The notes beneath the pieces are model-generated. The model saw only the letters and a list, made by a program, of their open reading frames with translations, did no database searches and had not been told where the DNA came from. Position numbers and translations under genes: made by a program. From NCBI RefSeq assembly GCF_902364025.1, contig NZ_CABJCG010000007.1:196302-260301 (forward strand): a DNA stretch of 64,000 nucleotides, read 5' to 3'. Of the stretch, positions 60,323 through 64,000 are shown piece after piece; position 1 is the first letter of the stretch; each line of letters opens with the position of its first letter. Source of the DNA: Enterocloster lavalensis (lineage in GTDB: Bacteria > Bacillota > Clostridia > Lachnospirales > Lachnospiraceae).

Positions 60323-62578
60323 ATGATGGATTTACTGGAAAAATACCGGGCGGCGGAGCGGATGCTGCCCCAATATACGAGAGAGATGGTAATAAACGGC
60401 AGCCCGAAGATCCGCTGGCTGGACGGGGTGTTCTTTTCCTATGGACGGGAAACGCGTGGGGAAAGCGGGAAAGAGACGGTGAATGTGCGGGTCAACTCTC
60501 TGACTGGCGAGGAGGAGATTCGTTCCGGTGAAGCCGGGAATCCCCAGGGGGCTCTCAACGGAGATACAGACCCGGCGCAGGCGCGCCGGTCGGAGAAAAG
60601 CGGCTTTAGCGTCTCTCCGGACGGTCACTGCCGTCTTTTTTACCGCGGACACAACCTTTATCTTCTGGACGGCGGCGGGGAAACCCAGCTGACGTTTGAC
60701 GGCGAACCTCTCTGCGAATACGGCTGCTACGTGGACGTCTACAGCCAGATTACGGTGAAGCGCCAGGGGGCCGCAGAGCATCCGCTGGTGCTGTGGAGCC
60801 CGGACGGGCGCTATTTTGTCACATACCGGGCGGACCGCAGAGCGGTAAAGAAGCTTTACGCCATCGAATCCTTTGGGGACTCGCAGCAGGACATCCGGCC
60901 AAGGCTGTGGGAGTACCCATGCCCCTTTGCCGGGGATTCCGACGGGGAGCTGCCGCATTTTGCGCTCTGCGTGGGGGACGTGAAGCTGCGGAACATGACC
61001 ATGGTGCAGGCGCCTGCGTATCTGGACCCGGTGTTCACCTCCGAAGAAAAGAGTTTTGTGCGCTGGCTTCCGGACAGCAGCGGGTTCTACTTCACCTGGT
61101 TCAGCCGGGGGTACGGGGAGGGCAGGCTTTACCTGGCTGAGGCTGCCACCGGAGCGGCCAGGCAGATCGTCCGGGAGACCACGGACACGTTTTTGAATCT
61201 GGGAGCCTTTGGACAGCTGGACGGCTTCGGCAGCTATCAATTTTCCAACTTTGTGACCGCGGACCGGAAGCTGGCCTTCTGGCAGAGTGAGCGCAGCGGA
61301 TACGCCCACCTCTATCGCTACCGCCTGGACACAGGGGCATGCGAGGGCGACCTATTTGACGCGGCGTGCCGGGAAATGATTGTGCAGAAGCTGGTAAAGG
61401 TGGACGAGGCGGCCGGGCGCATTTACTTTATGGCAAACAATGTGCCGGATTGCTCCGATCCCCTCTATTATCAGCTCTTTGCCGTGAATTTTGACGGCAG
61501 CGGGCTGGCGCGGCTCACGCCTGAGGATGCGGTGCATCGGGTCACAATGGGAGAGCAGGCGTTTGTGGACACCTACTCGCGGGTGGACCTGCCGCCGGTG
61601 ACGGTGCTCAGGGACCTTGAGGGCGCGTTGATCCGGGAGCTGGAGCGGGCGGACGTGAGCGGTCTTTTGGCCGCAGGTTATCAGATCCCGGAGCGTTTTA
61701 CGGTGAAGGCGGCGGACGGAGTCACCGGACTCTGGGGGATTCTGGTGCGCCCCGCCGGTTTTTCATCGGATGCTAAATATCCGGTGATCGATTACATTTA
61801 CGGCGGAGCCCAGCTCTACAATGTACCCAGGGAATTTACCTGGGATAACGCCATGGGACGGGAGGCGATGGGCGGCCTGCAGGGGTTTGCCCAGGTAGGC
61901 ATCGCCGGAATTATCCTGGACGGCCGGGGAACGCCTGGGCAAGGGAAACGGTTTCACGAATTCAGCTGGAAAGCCATCCACGAGTGCGCCGGTCTGGCGG
62001 ACCACGCGGCCTGTCTGCCGGAGCTGAAGGAACAATTTCCATTCCTGGATCTGAGCCGGGTGGGCATCTGGGGCAACTCAGGGGGCGGTTACGCCACCGT
62101 GTCCGCCATGTTCCGCTACCCGCAGATTTACCGGGCAGGCGTGGCATCCGCGGGAAACTACGACCAGCGGATGTACGAAAACTCCTGGACGGAACGCTAC
62201 TACGGGCTGTATCAGGAAGAACTCTACGGGCAGGGAGATATCACCCGCTTGGCGGAGAATCTGAAGGGAAAGCTGTTTCTGGCCTGCGGCGCCCTGGACG
62301 ACAATGTGAGCATGTCCCAAACCCTGCGGCTGTGCGACCGGCTGATCCGCTGCAACAAGGATTATGAGCTGCTCATTTTGCCCAGGGTGAACCACAACGT
62401 GCCCGCGGACCTGTACTTTATCCGCAGAAAGCTGGATTTCTTCGTGCGCCATCTCCTGGGCCAGGAGCCGCCGGAGTATGAGTTTAAGGCTGAGTTTAAG
62501 GCCGTGGAGCCGGAGAAGCCCGGCAGTGAGGCGGAAATAAATGCGTTCACGGAGGAAGAACATGAAAGAACGATATAA
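60323..62578 (+). CDS. S9-family serine peptidase (prolyl oligopeptidase/DPP IV type)
   Basis: 751 residues, no signal peptide, so cytoplasmic. An N-terminal beta-propeller (about 1-480; LVLWSPDGRYFVTYRADRRA, SFVRWLPDSSGFYFTWFSRG) covers a C-terminal alpha/beta hydrolase domain. The nucleophile is Ser586 in GIWGNSGGGYATVSAMFRYP, with Asp in CGALDDNVSMSQT and His in LPRVNHNVPADL completing the triad. GIAGIILDGRGTPGQG is typical of the DPP IV branch. It cleaves short peptides, often after proline. It lies between the AbgT-type transporter and an amidohydrolase, overlapping the latter by 17 bases. Confidence 0.9.
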   Translation: MMDLLEKYRAAERMLPQYTREMVINGSPKIRWLDGVFFSYGRETRGESGKETVNVRVNSLTGEEEIRSGEAGNPQGALNGDTDPAQARRSEKSGFSVSPDGHCRLFYRGHNLYLLDGGGETQLTFDGEPLCEYGCYVDVYSQITVKRQGAAEHPLVLWSPDGRYFVTYRADRRAVKKLYAIESFGDSQQDIRPRLWEYPCPFAGDSDGELPHFALCVGDVKLRNMTMVQAPAYLDPVFTSEEKSFVRWLPDSSGFYFTWFSRGYGEGRLYLAEAATGAARQIVRETTDTFLNLGAFGQLDGFGSYQFSNFVTADRKLAFWQSERSGYAHLYRYRLDTGACEGDLFDAACREMIVQKLVKVDEAAGRIYFMANNVPDCSDPLYYQLFAVNFDGSGLARLTPEDAVHRVTMGEQAFVDTYSRVDLPPVTVLRDLEGALIRELERADVSGLLAAGYQIPERFTVKAADGVTGLWGILVRPAGFSSDAKYPVIDYIYGGAQLYNVPREFTWDNAMGREAMGGLQGFAQVGIAGIILDGRGTPGQGKRFHEFSWKAIHECAGLADHAACLPELKEQFPFLDLSRVGIWGNSGGGYATVSAMFRYPQIYRAGVASAGNYDQRMYENSWTERYYGLYQEELYGQGDITRLAENLKGKLFLACGALDDNVSMSQTLRLCDRLIRCNKDYELLILPRVNHNVPADLYFIRRKLDFFVRHLLGQEPPEYEFKAEFKAVEPEKPGSEAEINAFTEEEHERTI

Positions 62579-63857
62579 AATCATCCGCTGCGGACAGCTC
62601 TACGACGGCGTCTCGGCAGAGTGGAAGCCGGGGCAGAGTATCCTGGTGGACGGCGGGCGCATCGCAGCGGTGGGAGCGCAGGTTCCGGAGCCGGAAAATG
62701 CCCTGGAAATCGATCTGCGGGGCTGCCAGGTGACGCCCGGCATGATCGACGCGCACATGCACATGGATTATATAGACTGGCACACGGTCCGTGAGGAGGT
62801 GTACACCACCAGCGAGGAAGCCAAGACCCTGGCCATCGCCCGCTGCGCAAGAATGGCACTTGCCCGGGGCTTCACCACGGTGCGCCATGTGGGGGGAATC
62901 ACCAGCAACGGTTACGGCGTTCTGGATGTGAAGGAGGCGGTGGAACGGGGATATCTGCCGGGAGCCCGCATCGTGGCCGCTCCGGTTTTTCTCTGCACGG
63001 CGGGAAGCCACGGCGACTTAAGTCAGGGCTTTGCCCGCAATCCGCAGCTGTCCGGGATGCTGCAGCGGCAGCGGCCCGGGCTGGGAAGCGGCCGGGACTT
63101 CTTTGCCAACGCGGTCCGGGAGCAGGTGAAGTATGGCACGGACTTCCTCAAAATCATGGCGACGGGCGGCTTTTTTACGCCTTACGACACGCCGGTCCAG
63201 CAGCAGTTAAGCGACGGGGAGCTGGAAACGATCATCACCACCGCCCATGAGCTGGGCAAAACGGTGACCGCCCACGTGTACACCAACGAGCTGATGCAGA
63301 AGTTGATCCGTTTAGGGATCGACGGCATGGAGCACGGAAGCCTGATGAACGAGGAGACGGCCGCCATGATTGAGGAGCGGGGAATCTACCTGGTGCCCAC
63401 CTTCTCGCCCTACGAGGAAGCCGTCCATTACGACCCGGAGCGGCTGAAGGACAAGCAGCCGGAATTCCGCAGAAAGCTGGAGCTTTACCGGGAAGCGCTG
63501 CAGGCCGGGCGGGAGGTGATCTGCCACAGCAAAATCCGTCTGGGTTACGGCACGGACTTTGTGGCGGTCCACCAGAACTATGAGAGCGGCTACGAGTACG
63601 AGGCCTGGATGAACAGCGGCATGAAGCCATTCGAGGCCCTAAAGGCCGCCACAAGCACCAACGCCGGTATCCTGGGACTGGAGGATTGTATCGGAACGGT
63701 GGAGGTGGGAAAGTATGCCGATATTTCGGCCTGGAAGCGCGATTTGATGAAAGACCCCAAGGCGCTGCTGGACTGCGCGTTTGTGATGAAGGAAGGGGAA
63801 ATCTATGAGACGGAATCATGTTTGGGGGAAGGGGGAGGAACGGTAGGGGCAGCGTGA
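62562..63857 (+). CDS. Amidohydrolase of the prolidase/imidazolonepropionase-like type
   Basis: 431 residues from ATG 62562 (GAGGAAG 6 bases before), inside the end of the peptidase gene. Metal motifs: HxH in VTPGMIDAHMHMDY, Lys in FLKIMATGGFF (carboxylated in this subtype), His in TVTAHVYTNE and DGMEHGSLMN, and Asp in YGTDFVA. This pattern fits Zn-dependent Xaa-Arg/Xaa-Lys dipeptidases and related amidases. With the AbgT-type importer and S9 peptidase it forms a likely uptake-and-hydrolysis set for peptides or N-acyl amino acids. The operon ends about 65 bases later in a terminator. Confidence 0.9.
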   Translation: MKERYKIIRCGQLYDGVSAEWKPGQSILVDGGRIAAVGAQVPEPENALEIDLRGCQVTPGMIDAHMHMDYIDWHTVREEVYTTSEEAKTLAIARCARMALARGFTTVRHVGGITSNGYGVLDVKEAVERGYLPGARIVAAPVFLCTAGSHGDLSQGFARNPQLSGMLQRQRPGLGSGRDFFANAVREQVKYGTDFLKIMATGGFFTPYDTPVQQQLSDGELETIITTAHELGKTVTAHVYTNELMQKLIRLGIDGMEHGSLMNEETAAMIEERGIYLVPTFSPYEEAVHYDPERLKDKQPEFRRKLELYREALQAGREVICHSKIRLGYGTDFVAVHQNYESGYEYEAWMNSGMKPFEALKAATSTNAGILGLEDCIGTVEVGKYADISAWKRDLMKDPKALLDCAFVMKEGEIYETESCLGEGGGTVGAA

Positions 63858-63921
63858 TATGAAAAAGGAGGTTGTTCTGAACCTGTGATTTCAGGATAGA
63901 TCGATATAGCAGAAGTGTGAT

Positions 63922-63954
63922 TAAGGCCCGTCGCCAGACGGGCCTTATTTAAAT
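63922..63954 (+). terminator. Operon terminator that adjoins the intron
   Basis: TAAGGCCCGTC and GACGGGCCTTA form a perfect 11-bp stem with a 4-base loop, followed by TTTAAAT. Group IIC introns characteristically insert just after such hairpins. Confidence 0.85.
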
Positions 63955-64000
63955 GTGCGCCCGGCGGCGCACGTTTCTAACCGGTGAAAGTCCGGAATCC
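63955..64000 (+). mobile_element. Probable group IIC intron, 5' end only
   Basis: Directly after the terminator the sequence reads GTGCGCCCGGC, the 5' boundary form (GUGYGCCCGGC) of group IIC introns. At the expected distance follows GGTGAAAGTCCGGAATCC, the conserved domain I segment. Only 46 bases are in the window, so the ribozyme core and reverse transcriptase, if present, lie beyond the end. Confidence 0.72.

Overview
The window looks like chromosome from a strictly anaerobic, GC-rich Firmicute of the Lachnospiraceae type (inference; Enterocloster-like species fit). The grounds are strong AGGAGG ribosome sites, TRAP and ABC lipoprotein transporters, a radical-SAM sulfatase maturase, a membrane pyrophosphatase, an SLH-domain protein and the absence of any respiratory genes. 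No rRNA, tRNA or CRISPR array was seen. Nearly all of it is accessory carbon-source catabolism laid out as self-contained cassettes, each with its own regulator and its own palindromic DNA site.

Region 1 (1-16.2 kb). The 3' end of an anaerobic sulfatase maturase is followed by two promoters that share one LacI-type operator, each present as a pair about 110 bp apart. The first drives a cysteine-desulfurase-like protein, a COG2407 sugar-isomerase-like protein and a DctPQM TRAP transporter. The second drives an Ldh2-family dehydrogenase, an SDR, a second COG2407 protein, an SMP-30 lactonase, an HpcH/HpaI aldolase, a creatininase-family hydrolase and a DUF1537 acid-sugar kinase. The LacI gene lies between them. 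Together they look like uptake and breakdown of an unidentified acidic sugar.

Region 2 (16.3-24.7 kb). A secreted SleB-like wall hydrolase, a split chromate-family transporter with a convergent LysR gene, a second LysR gene divergent from an aconitase-family hydratase plus an isocitrate/isopropylmalate-type dehydrogenase, and a lone cupin.

Region 3 (24.7-33.8 kb). A long operon holds an amidohydrolase, a LivKHMGF-type ABC importer and two atypical isocitrate lyase/PEP mutase-superfamily enzymes. It ends beside a LacI gene, and a perfect 20-bp palindrome lies upstream of its first gene.

Region 4 (33.8-43.4 kb). A two-repeat DUF1538 membrane protein is paired with a tandem PII-like protein that has an internal start. 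Then come a DUF362 ferredoxin-like protein, an O-acetylhomoserine sulfhydrylase-like enzyme, cardiolipin synthase, an AT-rich acetyltransferase and a K+-dependent-type membrane pyrophosphatase.

Region 5 (43.4-52 kb). SLH protein plus MacAB-like efflux genes, a membrane dipeptidase, and a PhoPR-like two-component system preceded by Pho-box-like repeats.

Region 6 (52-64 kb). A Crp/Fnr-family regulator is divergent from an operon of an active-site-degenerate amidohydrolase, an SsuABC-type importer and a cytoplasmic 5'-nucleotidase-like protein. A TetR gene then precedes an AbgT-type transporter, an S9 peptidase and a second amidohydrolase, with a likely TetR operator at the promoter. The window ends inside what looks like a group IIC intron placed just after a terminator hairpin.
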